Shown: positions 17,879 through 27,022 of the stretch, one piece after another | How the letters are laid out: every line of letters starts with the position of its first letter | Position numbering within the stretch: position 1 is the stretch's first letter | Origin: Bog-756 sp963812885 | GTDB taxonomy: Bacteria; Actinomycetota; Acidimicrobiia; Acidimicrobiales; RAAP-2 | Length of the DNA: 64,000 nt | Reading direction: 5' to 3' | Assembly: GCA_963812885.1 (NCBI GenBank) | Contig: CAWEWZ010000012.1 | Coordinates: forward strand, 182,662-246,661 | The notes under the pieces: model-generated | Told to the model about the DNA's origin: nothing | What the model saw: only the letters and a program-made list of their open reading frames with translations | Database searches by the model: none | Program-made: the position numbers and the translations under genes

Positions 17879-19344
17879 CGGGGGGCTGCTCCCAGGGCGA
17901 CCGGCACCCGGGCCGGTGGCATGGACGGTGCCGAGCGGCTCGACACCGGGTCGACGGTCGACGGGACCGGACCGTCGAGAGCCCGTCGCAGTGAGAGACC
18001 GTCGGTGGGGACGACCTCGACCGGCCGGGGCAGATCGGCGATGGTCAGGTCGTCGAGGAACCGGCCTTCCGAAAGGCAGGAGTCGGGCAACAGGTACCGG
18101 TGCCCCTCGGGCTGGCCGTTGAGTACGTCGACCAGGTCGGACCCGGTGAGGAGGCCGGAGACGCCGATGTTGCCGCCGAAGAACCGGTTGGCCACCGGCA
18201 CCAGCCGGATGTCGTCGCGGGCCAGGGAGTCGACCAGCGGACCGAGGACCAGGGCGCCGTACTCCCCCGTCAGGACGGCGACCGGGGCTGTCCCCGGGCC
18301 CGGTCCGGACGTGACCTCCGACCGGGTTGCCCGGTAGCCGGCGGCCGGAGCACCGTCCACGGCGGCGAAGAACCCGGGACGCACGCCGAGCGCCGCCCGC
18401 TCGTCCCCGCCGAAGGCGGCTTCGAAGGCGCGGGCCATGCCCAGGCCGTTCTCGTGCTGGGGGAAGCCCTCGTAGGTGTGGGCCGGCGGGAAGGGCCGGC
18501 CGGCCATGAGGTAGTACTCGTCGGCCGCGAACACCATCCGCCTCCCGATGGCGGTCAGGAACGTGTCCTGCCACAGCTCCACCGCGTCACAGACCGCGGC
18601 CGCCTCCTCGATGGTGTGGGGCCGCATGGCCGGTTCGTGGGAGAAGCGGCTCACCCCGAGGGGCACGCAGGCCACGGTGGCCAGGGTCGGGTAGCGGTCG
18701 AGCACGCCGGCCAGGGTGTCGTGGAGTATCTCGCCGTCGTTGCGGCCGGGACAGACCACCACCTGGCCGTGCACCTCGATGCCCCCTTCGAGCAGCGCCT
18801 GCAGCCATCTCAGGCTGGTGGCACCGCGGCGGTTGCGCAGCAGGTCGGCCCGGATGTCGGGATCGGTGGAGTGGATGGACACGAACAGCGGGCTGAGGCG
18901 TTCGGTGAGCACCCGCTCGAGGTCCATCTCGGTGAAGCGGGTGAGGGTGGTGAAGTTTCCGTACAGGAAGGACAGACGGTAGTCGTCGTCCTTCAGGGAC
19001 AGGCTGCGCCGCATCCCCTTCGGGAGCTGGTGGATGAAGCAGAACTCGCAGTGGTTGTCACACGTCCGCACCCGGTCGAAGACGGCCGAGGACACCTCGG
19101 CACCGAGGGGTTGCCCGGCTTCCTTGGCCACCTGGATGGTGAAGGGCTCCGCCGTCCCCCGGCGCCGGACCACCAGATCGAGGTCGGGCTCGTCCACCAG
19201 CAGGCTGTACTCGATCACGTCGCGGGGCGAGCGGCCGTTGAGGAGGAGGATCTCGTCACCGGGGCGCAGGCCGGACAGGTCGGCCGCTGATGATTCGGAG
19301 ACGGCCACGACCTTGGGTGCCGTCGTCACTCTGGGCGCCGACAT
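17875..19344 (-). CDS. DUF512 / PDZ radical-SAM-like protein
   Basis: A 489-residue intact product. Residues 10-75 are a PDZ-like domain (LRPGDEILLLNGRSP). Residues 90-105 carry CDNHCEFCFIHQLPKGMR, a CxxxCxxC cluster site like that of radical SAM enzymes. The rest is the DUF512 region (GLGMARAFEAAF, GGNIGVSGLLTG). The family is widespread in Gram-positive bacteria and often sits next to der, as here; its reaction is unknown to me. The stop overlaps the der start by four bases (ATGA), so translation is probably coupled. The gene is divergent from ispH with about 100 bases between. Confidence 0.85.
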   Translation of the reverse strand: MSAPRVTTAPKVVAVSESSAADLSGLRPGDEILLLNGRSPRDVIEYSLLVDEPDLDLVVRRRGTAEPFTIQVAKEAGQPLGAEVSSAVFDRVRTCDNHCEFCFIHQLPKGMRRSLSLKDDDYRLSFLYGNFTTLTRFTEMDLERVLTERLSPLFVSIHSTDPDIRADLLRNRRGATSLRWLQALLEGGIEVHGQVVVCPGRNDGEILHDTLAGVLDRYPTLATVACVPLGVSRFSHEPAMRPHTIEEAAAVCDAVELWQDTFLTAIGRRMVFAADEYYLMAGRPFPPAHTYEGFPQHENGLGMARAFEAAFGGDERAALGVRPGFFAAVDGAPAAGYRATRSEVTSGPGPGTAPVAVLTGEYGALVLGPLVDSLARDDIRLVPVANRFFGGNIGVSGLLTGSDLVDVLNGQPEGHRYLLPDSCLSEGRFLDDLTIADLPRPVEVVPTDGLSLRRALDGPVPSTVDPVSSRSAPSMPPARVPVALGAAPR

Positions 19345-19430
19345 CGTCCCAGGCTACCCGGTCCCTCCGGCCCCCCAGGCGGCACCCGGGCCCGTCCCGG
19401 CGGCCGGTCCGGCGGTGCCACGGGCGCCGG

Positions 19431-19442
19431 TAGCCTGAGGTG
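19431..19442 (+). promoter_or_regulatory. Leaderless -10 box for ispH
   Basis: TAGCCT (19431-19436) lies six bases before the second of two adjacent GTG codons. The same TANNNT-N6-start spacing occurs before several other genes in the window, and it picks GTG 19443 as the start. Confidence 0.55.
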
Positions 19443-20533
19443 GTGCCCGTCGATCGAGTGCTGCTCGCCGAGCCGCGGGGTTTCTGTGCCGGGGTGGAGA
19501 AGGCGATCAAGGCCCTGGCCTGGATGGTCCGGGTCTTCGAGCCGCCGGTCTACTGCTACCACGAGATCGTCCACAACCGTCACGTGGTGGACCAGTTCCG
19601 GGCCCAGGGGGTCGTCTTCGTGGACGATGTCGACGAGGTGCCCGCCGGCGCCCCGCTCATGCTGTCGGCCCACGGCTCCGCACCCGGGGTGGTCACCTCC
19701 GCCCGAACCCAGGGCCGGGTGGTGGTCGATGCCGTCTGCCCGCTGGTGACCAAGGTCCATCACGAGCTCAAGGTCCGGGCCCGCAAGGGGTACACCATCC
19801 TCTACGTCGGCCATCACGGCCACGAGGAGGCGGTGGGCACCATGGCCGTGGCCCCCGAGTCGGTGCGCCTGCTCGAACGGGTCGAGCGACGTGGACGAGC
19901 TCGACCTCGACCACGAGGACGGCGCCGGACCCATGGTGGCCCTGTTGGCCCAGACCACCCTCAGCCACGACGAGTGGGCGGGGATCGTGGATCGGGCCCG
20001 GGAGCGGTTCCCCGATCTGTGGATGCCCAATCGCAGCGATCTCTGCTTCGCCACCACCAACCGGCAGGCGGCGCTCAAGGCGGTGGCCGGGCAGGTCGAC
20101 GCCGTGGTGGTCATCGGTTCGGAGAACTCGTCCAATACCGTGGCCCTCGAACAGGTGGCGGTGGCCTTCGGCTGTCCCCGGGTCGTCCGGGTCAACGATG
20201 CCTCCGAGCTGCCCGACGACCTGGTCGGCACCGTCGGGGTCACCGCCGGTGCATCGGCGCCCGAGGCCCTGGTCGACGCGGTGGTCGAGCGGCTCAATCC
20301 GGTCCACGGGGTGCAGCGGTCCCCGGTCACCGTCGAAGAGGAGTACTTCCCGCCGCCGCCCGAGCTGCGCGAGCTGCTGCGGGGCCTCGAGGCCGCGCTG
20401 TGCCTGGTCAACGGCGTGCCCGTCGGTCCTGCGGCCGGCGCCCGATGGCAACGGCGGGGAAACGGGGACCCGGGTGCTGTCCGAGGACCGCGACACTGCG
20501 GCCTCCGACGTGCTCGAACAGCTGGCCGGCTGA
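19443..20533 (+). CDS. ispH: 4-hydroxy-3-methylbut-2-enyl diphosphate reductase (two frameshifts)
   Basis: Last enzyme of the MEP isoprenoid pathway: a [4Fe-4S] protein that reduces HMBPP to IPP and DMAPP. The three cluster cysteines are seen in PRGFCAGVEKAIK, VDAVCPLVTKVH and RSDLCFATTNRQ; substrate-binding histidines are in HEIVHN and GHHGHEE. The first frame breaks at an extra base near 19884 and again near 20425 in the C-terminal tail, after the catalytic region. Removing both gives 362 residues, slightly longer than the usual 310-350 because of a tail (GNGGETGTRVLSEDRD). The start is GTG 19443 on promoter spacing. Confidence 0.93.
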
Positions 20534-20575
20534 ACACAGGTGCCAACGGGCACGATTTGGTGCGAGAATGTCGCC

Positions 20576-21145
20576 ATGACGACATCGACGGCTGCTCAGA
20601 CCTCGTTCACCCGGATGGACGTCTCGACCCGTGACGAGTGGATGGTGATCGGCACCGAGACGATGAAGAACCAGACCCGGGTGGCCGACCGGGTCCTGTC
20701 GATGCTCGAGTCGTTGTCCGACGTCTACGACGGGTTCGCCGTCGACCAGCTGACCCACTGCCTGCAGACCGCCACCCGGGCCGAGCGGGCCGGCGCCGAC
20801 GACGAGATGGTGGTGGCCTCCCTGTGCCACGACATCGGCAAGGCGGTCTGCGTGCCCAACCACCCCCGCATCGCCGCCGAGATCCTGCGCCCCTACGTCC
20901 GCCCCGAGGTCACGGCGGCCATCGCCGCCCACCAGGACTTCCAGGGCCGCCACTACTACCACCACTTCGACCTGGACCCCGACATGCGGGAGCGGTACCG
21001 GGAGGAACCCTGGTTCGAGCTGGCCGAGCAGTTCGCCGACGAGTGGGACCAGAACAGCTTCGACCCGGACTACCCCACCGAGCCCCTGGCGCATTTCGAG
21101 GCCAGGGTCCGGGCCGTCTTCGACAACCCCAAGTTCGTCATCTGA
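20576..21145 (+). CDS. HD-domain protein, PhnZ-like diiron oxygenase candidate
   Basis: A 189-residue product. Metal-site residues appear in the order seen in the HD-type mixed-valent diiron oxygenases (PhnZ, myo-inositol oxygenase group): His in QLTHCLQT, His-Asp in LCHDIGK, His in NHPRIA, His in AAHQDFQ and Asp in DEWDQNSFD. Most HD proteins are phosphohydrolases, so oxygenase activity is an inference from this pattern. The start is ATG 20576; a weak -10-like GAGAAT lies six bases before it. Its stop shares a base with the glycosyltransferase start (TGATG), so the two are coupled. Substrate unknown. Confidence 0.7.
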   Translation: MTTSTAAQTSFTRMDVSTRDEWMVIGTETMKNQTRVADRVLSMLESLSDVYDGFAVDQLTHCLQTATRAERAGADDEMVVASLCHDIGKAVCVPNHPRIAAEILRPYVRPEVTAAIAAHQDFQGRHYYHHFDLDPDMRERYREEPWFELAEQFADEWDQNSFDPDYPTEPLAHFEARVRAVFDNPKFVI

Positions 21146-21993
21146 TGTCCCCCACCCAACGCCACCGGTGGATCACCCGTCCCGACTCGCGGGGGCGCAA
21201 ACGGGTGGCCGAGCTCCAGAAGTTCGCCCTCGACCGGGCGAAGGCCGACTTCGCCGAGCGGTATCCGAACGCCCGGTTCGGCCCCATCCTGGGCCTGATC
21301 GCCGCCTATCAGGAAGAGCAGAACATCGGCGATGTGCTCAAGGCCATGCCCACCATGGTCGGGGACGTCGAGGTGTCGACGCTGGTCATCGTGGACGGCG
21401 GCACCGACAACACGGCCGGTGTGGCCCTCGATGCCGGCGTGTACACCTGCATCCTCCCGGTGAACCTGGGACAGGGAGCGGCGCTCAAGCTCGGCTACGA
21501 GCTGGCCGCGTCCTACGGCGTCCGCTACGTCGTCACCCTCGACGCCGACGGCCAGAACGATCCCGCCGAGCTGGCGTCGATGGTGCAGCCCCTGCTCGAT
21601 GACGAGTCGGACTTCGTCATCGCCTCCCGCCGGCTCGGGGTCGACCACACCACCGACCGGTTCCGCCAGGCCGGCGTGCAGCTCTACGCATCCATCCTCA
21701 ACGCCATCTCGCACCAGGACCTGACCGACTCCTCCAACGGCTACCGGGCCTTCAAGATCGAGTTGCTCAACGACATCGCCCCCCACCTGATCCAGGACCA
21801 GTACCAGACGGCCGAAGTGGTGATCACCGCGTCGAACCGGGGCTGGCGGATCACCCAGCAGCCCACGGTGTGGCATCCGCGGGCGTCGGGCACCTCGAAG
21901 AAGGGCGGCAACCTGATCTTCGGGCTGCAGTACGGGCGGGTGATCGGGACCACCTGGCTCCGGGTCATGAAGGAGAACCGCCAGCGCGCCTGA
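21145..21993 (+). CDS. GT2-family glycosyltransferase, polyprenyl-phosphate type
   Basis: A 282-residue GT-A protein. Motifs: LGLIAAYQEEQNIGDVLKAM for nucleotide binding, VDGGTDNT, the DXD in VTLDADGQND, and SSNGYRAFK near the acceptor site. This resembles DPM-type enzymes that load sugars onto polyprenyl phosphate. There are no C-terminal membrane helices, so it is cytosolic or peripheral. It overlaps the HD-domain gene by one base. Placement after ispH, the source of polyprenyl precursors, is suggestive but could be chance. Confidence 0.8.
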   Translation: MSPTQRHRWITRPDSRGRKRVAELQKFALDRAKADFAERYPNARFGPILGLIAAYQEEQNIGDVLKAMPTMVGDVEVSTLVIVDGGTDNTAGVALDAGVYTCILPVNLGQGAALKLGYELAASYGVRYVVTLDADGQNDPAELASMVQPLLDDESDFVIASRRLGVDHTTDRFRQAGVQLYASILNAISHQDLTDSSNGYRAFKIELLNDIAPHLIQDQYQTAEVVITASNRGWRITQQPTVWHPRASGTSKKGGNLIFGLQYGRVIGTTWLRVMKENRQRA

Positions 21994-22000
21994 TCCGACG

Positions 22001-22025
22001 CGGTCGAGCGGGTCCGACCCGACCG
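22001..22025. terminator. Candidate bidirectional terminator
   Basis: The 43-base gap between convergent genes holds a GC-rich hairpin: CGGTC, a 4-base bulge, GGGT, loop CCG, then ACCCGACCG. There is no T tract. Confidence 0.4.
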
Positions 22026-22036
22026 GTTCAGTTGCC

Positions 22037-22696
22037 TCAGTAGCGTTTGGTGACGGCCACCGACCGGTCGTAGAGGGCCTGGATCGACTCGGTCAGCGCG
22101 TCGGTCAGCTGATGGATCCGGCTCCTCGAGATGCGGCCCCCGCCGGTACGGGCCGGGGGCGCGATGGGCTCGCCCACCACCAGGTGGATGTGCCGGGGCC
22201 GGGGCAGCCGCTTCCCCTTGGGCATCACCGAGGCCGAACCACCGATCCCGACCGGGATCACCGTGGCCCCGGTGCGAGCGGCCAGGAAGGCGACGCCCTC
22301 GTGCAGATCCTCCACCACCGGCCCGGACCGGCGTTCGCCCTCGGGAAAGAGGATCAGCACCTCCCCTGCCTCGAGCACCTGCTGGGCGCGGCGGAGCGCC
22401 TCCCGGTCGGCCGACTCCCGGTGCACCGGGAAGGCGCCGACGGCGGGAAGGATCCGGGCCAGCAGCCCGCTCTTCCACAGACTGTCCTTGGCCATGTAGT
22501 GCAGCTTCCGGTCGGTGACCTCGGAAGCCACGAAGAAGTCGATGAAGGAACGGTGCACCGGGGCGATGATCACCGGGCCGGTGTCGGGGACGAAGTCGGA
22601 CCCTTCGACCGTCGTCCTGAAGAAGAGCCGGTTGAGGCCGTGGACGAGGACCCGCAGGAACCGGTAGATGGGGGTGAACCGGGTGTCCACCCGCAT
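22037..22696 (-). CDS. 1-acyl-glycerol-3-phosphate acyltransferase family (PlsC-like)
   Basis: A 219-residue acyltransferase that esterifies the sn-2 position of lysophosphatidate or a related acceptor at the inner face of the membrane. Motif I is APVHRSFIDFF (the usual NH-x4-D reads VHRSFID), motif III is ILFPEGERRSG, and motif IV lies in ATVIPVGIGG. The ATG at 22696 is the first start after the cmk stop, 48 bases away in the same frame, so it is the last gene of the cmk operon. A Cmk-PlsC pair is common in actinobacteria. Confidence 0.85.
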   Translation of the reverse strand: MRVDTRFTPIYRFLRVLVHGLNRLFFRTTVEGSDFVPDTGPVIIAPVHRSFIDFFVASEVTDRKLHYMAKDSLWKSGLLARILPAVGAFPVHRESADREALRRAQQVLEAGEVLILFPEGERRSGPVVEDLHEGVAFLAARTGATVIPVGIGGSASVMPKGKRLPRPRHIHLVVGEPIAPPARTGGGRISRSRIHQLTDALTESIQALYDRSVAVTKRY

Positions 22697-22744
22697 CTCG
22701 GCCGCGGCCGGCTCGCGGCCCGTCGCCGGCCTCGGTCGTCTGGC

Positions 22745-23377
22745 TCACAGCCATGTCACCACCTCGTCCACGATGTCCTCGACCTTGCGCCCGGTGGTGT
22801 CGACCACCCGGGCACCCTCGGCCACCCCCAGGGGCGACACCGACCTGGTGCTGTCGAGCCGGTCGCGCCGGGACAGGGCATCGGAACCCTCCTCCGGCCT
22901 CCGTCGGGCCCGCTCGTCGGGGGAGGCGGTGAGATAGATCTTGACCTCGGCATCGGGGAAGACGACCGAGCCGATGTCCCGGCCTTCGACCACCCCACCC
23001 CCCCGTTCGGCCACCCATTGACGCTGGCGCCCGACCAGCACCGACCGCACGCCGGCATTGGCGGCCACCACCGACACCGCCCCATTCACCTCGGGTCCGC
23101 GGATGGCCTCGGTGACGTCGGTTCCGTCCACCTCGACCCGCTCGCCGACGGTGAGCACGAGGGACCGGGCCAGCTCGGCCACGGCCTCCCGGTCGCCCGG
23201 ATCGAGGTGGCGGTCGAGCGCGGCCCAGGCCACCGCCCGGTACATGGCCCCGGTGTCCAGGCGGTCGACCCCCAGGCGGGCGGCCAGGGCCCGGGACAGC
23301 GTGGACTTGCCGGAACCGGCCGGGCCGTCGATGGCGATCACCGGATGGGCGGCGATGCTGGTGCCCGGTGCGCTCAT
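22745..23377 (-). CDS. cmk: Cytidylate kinase
   Basis: Phosphorylates CMP and dCMP with ATP. The P-loop is IDGPAGSGKSTLSRALA; further motifs are LDTGAMYRAVAWAAL, VEGRDIGSVVFPDAEVKIYL and the LID region DERARRRPEE. At 210 residues it is slightly short but complete. ATG 23377 overlaps the aroA stop by four bases (ATGA), giving coupled translation. Confidence 0.95.
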   Translation of the reverse strand: MSAPGTSIAAHPVIAIDGPAGSGKSTLSRALAARLGVDRLDTGAMYRAVAWAALDRHLDPGDREAVAELARSLVLTVGERVEVDGTDVTEAIRGPEVNGAVSVVAANAGVRSVLVGRQRQWVAERGGGVVEGRDIGSVVFPDAEVKIYLTASPDERARRRPEEGSDALSRRDRLDSTRSVSPLGVAEGARVVDTTGRKVEDIVDEVVTWL

Positions 23378-24724
23378 CGGCGCGCAGAGCCCGTCCTGAG
23401 CGTGGACAGGTCGTCGGAGAAGCCCGGATAGCTCGTCCCCACCGACTCCCACCCGGCGATGGTGGTGAGGTCGCCCACGGCCGGGCAGGCGGCGGCGGCC
23501 ACGGCGGCGGCCATGGCCATGCGGTGGTCCCCCCGGGCATCCACCCGCCCCGGCCGCAGCGGGCCGCCGCCTCCCTCGACCACCAGATCGTCCCCTTCGA
23601 CCCGGGCCGCCCCGCCGAAGGCCCCCACCAGCTCGGCGGTCCCGGCCAGGCGGTCGGATTCCTTCACCCGCAGCTCGCCGACGTCGGAGAACCGGGTGGT
23701 GCCGACGGCCGCGGCCGCGGCCACGGCCAGGATGGGCACCTCGTCCAGGGAGGGGATCTCCGCCGCCTCCACGGTGGTGCCGTGCAGGAGGGCGTAGTAG
23801 GCGGTCAGCGAACCGGTGCCGTTGCCGGACTCCTCGACCTCGATGGTCGCCCCCATCCGGCGGAGCACCCCGACGAACCCGAGCCGCTCGATGCTGAGGT
23901 CGAGGCCGGCCACCGTGACCAGACTGCCGGGGATGATCACGCTCCCCACCAGCCAGAAGGCGGCCTGGCTGGGATCGCCGGGCACGGTGTAGGCGCCGCA
24001 GCTGAGGCTGCTCCGACCGATCCTCACCACCCGGCCGACCCCGACCGACTCGATGGAGACGGCGGCGCCGGCGGCGGCCAGCATCTCCTCGGTGTAGGCC
24101 CTGGTGGCCACCGGCTCGGCCACCACCGTCTCGCCGTCGGCGGCCAGCCCGGCCAGCAGGATGGCCGACTTGACCTGGGCGCTGGCCACCGGCGGGGTGT
24201 AGGTGATGCCCTGCAGCGGGCCCCCGGTGACGGCCACCGGAGGGAGGACCTGCTCGCCGCGGCCGGTCACCTGTGCCCCCATCCTGGTCAGCGGATCGGC
24301 GACCCGGTCCATGGGCCGGGCCGCGGAGCGAAGCGTCCCCGGTCAGGGTGGTGGTCCCGGCCAGTGTGGCGGCGATGCCGGCCAGGAGGCGCATGCCGGT
24401 CCCCGAGTTGCCCAGATCGAGATCGTGGGCGGGGGCCTGCAACCGCGACCGGCCCCCGTGGACGACCACGGTCGGGCCGTCGTCCTCCACCCCGGCCCCG
24501 AGGGCCTCGATGGCCGTCCGGGTGCGGACCACGTCGTCCCCCGGCGAAAGGCCGGCAATGGTCGAGGTGCCCTCGCCCAGGGCGGCGAGGAGCAGCGCCC
24601 GGTGGGAGATGGACTTGTCCCCGGGGACCTCGAGGGTGCCGGTCAGGGGTACGCCCCCGCGCACCGTGATGGTGCCGGCGGCCGCGTCGGGCGCACCGGG
24701 GCCGGTCGTCGGGGGCCCGCTCAC
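23374..24724 (-). CDS. aroA: EPSP synthase (one frameshift)
   Basis: 3-phosphoshikimate 1-carboxyvinyltransferase, sixth step of the shikimate pathway. Motifs: PGDKSISHRALLLAAL, LGNSGTGMRLLAG, RVKESDRLAGTA and ARGDHRMAM. Frames join at an extra base in the G run at 24318-24320, just before the RPMDRV motif; corrected length is 449 residues, normal. The start is a GTG at 24724 overlapping the tyrA stop. A Gly/Pro-rich tail of 20 residues precedes the domain. Confidence 0.95.
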
Positions 24725-25872
24725 GGGATCGGACCCACCGGGGTGCTGGTGGCCCGGTAGCCCCGGCCCGACAACGTGGCCAGGAGGGTGGGCGCCGACA
24801 GCTGGTCCACCACCACCACCATGACCCCCTGGTTGCCGGCCACCGAATGGGCGATCTCCAGGTCGACGATGTTGATGCCGAGCTCGGTGACGAGGACGGT
24901 GATCTCGGCGATCATCCCGGTCCGGTCGGGCACCGGGATGCGCACCTCGACCAGCTCCTCGGGGAGAGGGGCCCGCTGACTGAGGGCCCGACGGGCGTCG
25001 GACGCCCGCTCCAGTACGGCGAGCAGCGAATCGTGGTCGTGCTCGGCCACCCGGCGGCGCATGGCCCCGAGGGCGTCGATGAGCAGGTCGAGGGTCTTGA
25101 CGATGGCTCCGGCATTGTCCTCGCAGATATCCAGCCAGATGGCCGGATTGCCGGCGGCGATCCGGGTCATGTCCCGGAACCCGCCCGCCGCCAGCTGGAG
25201 GAGCGCGGCATGCTCCTCGCCGAGGCCGGCGGCCAGGTCCATGAGGGTGGCCGCGGTCAGGTGGGGGACGTGGGAGACCACCGCCACCAGGGCGTCGTGC
25301 TGGAACGGGGCCAGCGCCACCACGTTGGCCCCGAGGTCGGCCAGCACATTGCGGACCAGGGCGTAGGCCGCCGGGTCGGTCACCTCGGTCGGGGTCAGGA
25401 CCCAGGTGGCGCCCACGAAGAGCTCGGCCGAGGCCCCGTCCAGGCCCACCTGCTCCGATCCGGCCATGGGGTGGCCGCCGACGAAGTAGGGATGGTCGAT
25501 GGTGTCCAGCAGCGGACCCTTCACACCCCCCACGTCGGTGATGACCGCATTCGGGCTCCACTCGGGCGAGGCCAGGATGCCGGCGATGACCTCGCCGGCG
25601 GCATGGACCGGGGTGGCCACCACCACCAGGTCGGCCCGGTGGTCGACGCCCACGTCGGACAGGGCGCCCACCTCGACGGCCCGGGCGGCCACGTCGTCGG
25701 CGGTATCCACCCCGCTCACCCACCAACCCTGGTTGCGCAGGGCCATCCCCACCGATCCCCCGATGAGCCCGGTTCCGAAGATCATGGCTCGGCCCGGGGT
25801 GCGGAGGCGCCCTCCGCCGGCCGGCTCGGCTGCCCCTCCTCCCCCCGGATCCTCAGTCGGGGAGGTCGTCAC
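24721..25872 (-). CDS. tyrA: Prephenate dehydrogenase with ACT domain
   Basis: Oxidises prephenate to 4-hydroxyphenylpyruvate for tyrosine. The Rossmann motif is IFGTGLIGGSVGMALRNQGW; catalytic-site sequences include VGGHPMAGSEQVG and SHVPHLTAA. Residues about 310-383 are an ACT domain (VPDRTGMIAEITVLVTELGI), which in this family allows feedback by an aromatic amino acid. Length 383, intact. It overlaps the aroH end by 20 bases and aroA by four. Confidence 0.92.
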   Translation of the reverse strand: MTTSPTEDPGGGGAAEPAGGGRLRTPGRAMIFGTGLIGGSVGMALRNQGWWVSGVDTADDVAARAVEVGALSDVGVDHRADLVVVATPVHAAGEVIAGILASPEWSPNAVITDVGGVKGPLLDTIDHPYFVGGHPMAGSEQVGLDGASAELFVGATWVLTPTEVTDPAAYALVRNVLADLGANVVALAPFQHDALVAVVSHVPHLTAATLMDLAAGLGEEHAALLQLAAGGFRDMTRIAAGNPAIWLDICEDNAGAIVKTLDLLIDALGAMRRRVAEHDHDSLLAVLERASDARRALSQRAPLPEELVEVRIPVPDRTGMIAEITVLVTELGINIVDLEIAHSVAGNQGVMVVVVDQLSAPTLLATLSGRGYRATSTPVGPIP

Positions 25873-26221
25873 GGAGTCCCTGAGCCCCCTCGAGATAGAC
25901 GTGGTGGATCTGGTCCCGGGAGTGCTCGGTGGTCACGTGCAGCATGACCCGGATGCAGTGGTCGACCGACCCGGTGATGGCCAGCTCGCGGGCACAGATC
26001 AACGGAACCGCCCCCAGTCCCATCGACCGGGCGGCCGTGGCCGGGAACGTGGACACGATGTCCTCGGTGGCGGTGAAGAGAATGGAGATGATGTCGTCCT
26101 CGACCAGGTCGTTGCGCTCGAGGATCTGCCCGAGCAGGGCGACCACCCGCTCGGTGATGGCCTCGGGGGTGTCGCGGTCGACGGTGGTTGCGCCGCGGAC
26201 GGCTCGGACGGTCGGTGGCAT
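25853..26221 (-). CDS. aroH: Chorismate mutase, AroH type
   Basis: Converts chorismate to prephenate. The 122-residue product belongs to the trimeric AroH fold of Bacillus rather than the helical AroQ fold: VRAVRGATTVDRDTPEAI, TATEDIVSTFPATAAR and MLHVTTEH with the active-site residues. With tyrA and aroA downstream, three steps of aromatic synthesis sit in one overlapping block. A TAACAT box lies nine bases upstream of the ATG, so a promoter may start here. Confidence 0.93.
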   Translation of the reverse strand: MPPTVRAVRGATTVDRDTPEAITERVVALLGQILERNDLVEDDIISILFTATEDIVSTFPATAARSMGLGAVPLICARELAITGSVDHCIRVMLHVTTEHSRDQIHHVYLEGAQGLRDDLPD

Positions 26222-26233
26222 CAGCCAGGCATG

Positions 26234-27022
26234 TTAGTCACCGGCCTCGGACGGGCCCGCTCCCCCGCCGCCCGGGCCTGCCGGTTCCACCGGTAGGGCG
26301 GCCGCGGCCAGGCTGCGCACCTCGTCGAAGGAGAGGGGACGGTACGTCCCCGGGCTCAGCGAAGGATCGGCGATCGGCCCGATGCGGGTCCTGACCAGGC
26401 GGAGGACCGGGTGGCCCACCGCCTCGCACATCCGCCGGACCTGACGGTTGCGACCCTCGTGGATGACGATGCGCAGCAGGGTCGGGGCCACCACCGCCAC
26501 CCGCGCCGGCGCCGTGGGGCCGTCGTCGAGATCCACCCCCCGGCGCAGCCGGCTGACCTCGCCGGCCGTGGGTTCACCTTCCACCTCGACGAGGTACTCC
26601 TTGGGGACCCCGAACGAGGGGTGGGTGAGGCGGTGGGTCAGGTCACCGTCGTTGGTCAGGAGGATCAGGCCCTCGGAGTCCATGTCCAGGCGGCCGACCG
26701 GGAACACCCGCGGATCCTCGGGCACCAGGGAGACCACCATCGGTCGGCCGTGGGTGTCCTCGGCCGTGCTGACCACGCCGGCGGGTTTGTTGAGCAGGTA
26801 GTGGACGAGCCCGGGTTGCACGGGAAGCGGCACCCCGTCGAGCTCGACCCGGTCGACCGACGGCTCCACCCGGCGGCCGAGCACCGGCACCTCGCCGTTG
26901 ACCGTCACCCGGCCGTCGAGGATCAGCCCTTCGCACACCCGCCGGGAGCCGACACCGACCCGGGCCAACACCTTCTGCAGCCGCTCGCCGGTGGACAGGG
27001 GTGCCGGCGGACCCTCAGCCAT
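26234..27022 (-). CDS. rluB: 23S rRNA pseudouridine synthase, RluB/RsuA family
   Basis: A 262-residue product with an N-terminal S4 RNA-binding domain (RLQKVLARVGVGSRRVCEGL) and the synthase domain. The catalytic Asp lies in FPVGRLDMDSEGLILLTNDG; the closing motif is EGRNRQVRRMCEAVGHPVLR. Orthologues sit after scpB in many actinobacteria (the Rv1711 position), which favours RluB. The start overlaps the scpB stop by eight bases. Confidence 0.92.
   Translation of the reverse strand: MAEGPPAPLSTGERLQKVLARVGVGSRRVCEGLILDGRVTVNGEVPVLGRRVEPSVDRVELDGVPLPVQPGLVHYLLNKPAGVVSTAEDTHGRPMVVSLVPEDPRVFPVGRLDMDSEGLILLTNDGDLTHRLTHPSFGVPKEYLVEVEGEPTAGEVSRLRRGVDLDDGPTAPARVAVVAPTLLRIVIHEGRNRQVRRMCEAVGHPVLRLVRTRIGPIADPSLSPGTYRPLSFDEVRSLAAAALPVEPAGPGGGGAGPSEAGD

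Noticed and set aside
22745..25726. A 993-codon minus-strand frame across cmk, aroA and tyrA
   Set aside because: It is real only where it coincides with cmk and the N-terminal part of aroA; elsewhere it reads Arg/Gly/Pro-rich noise out of frame with tyrA and the rest of aroA. It stays open because of the high GC content.
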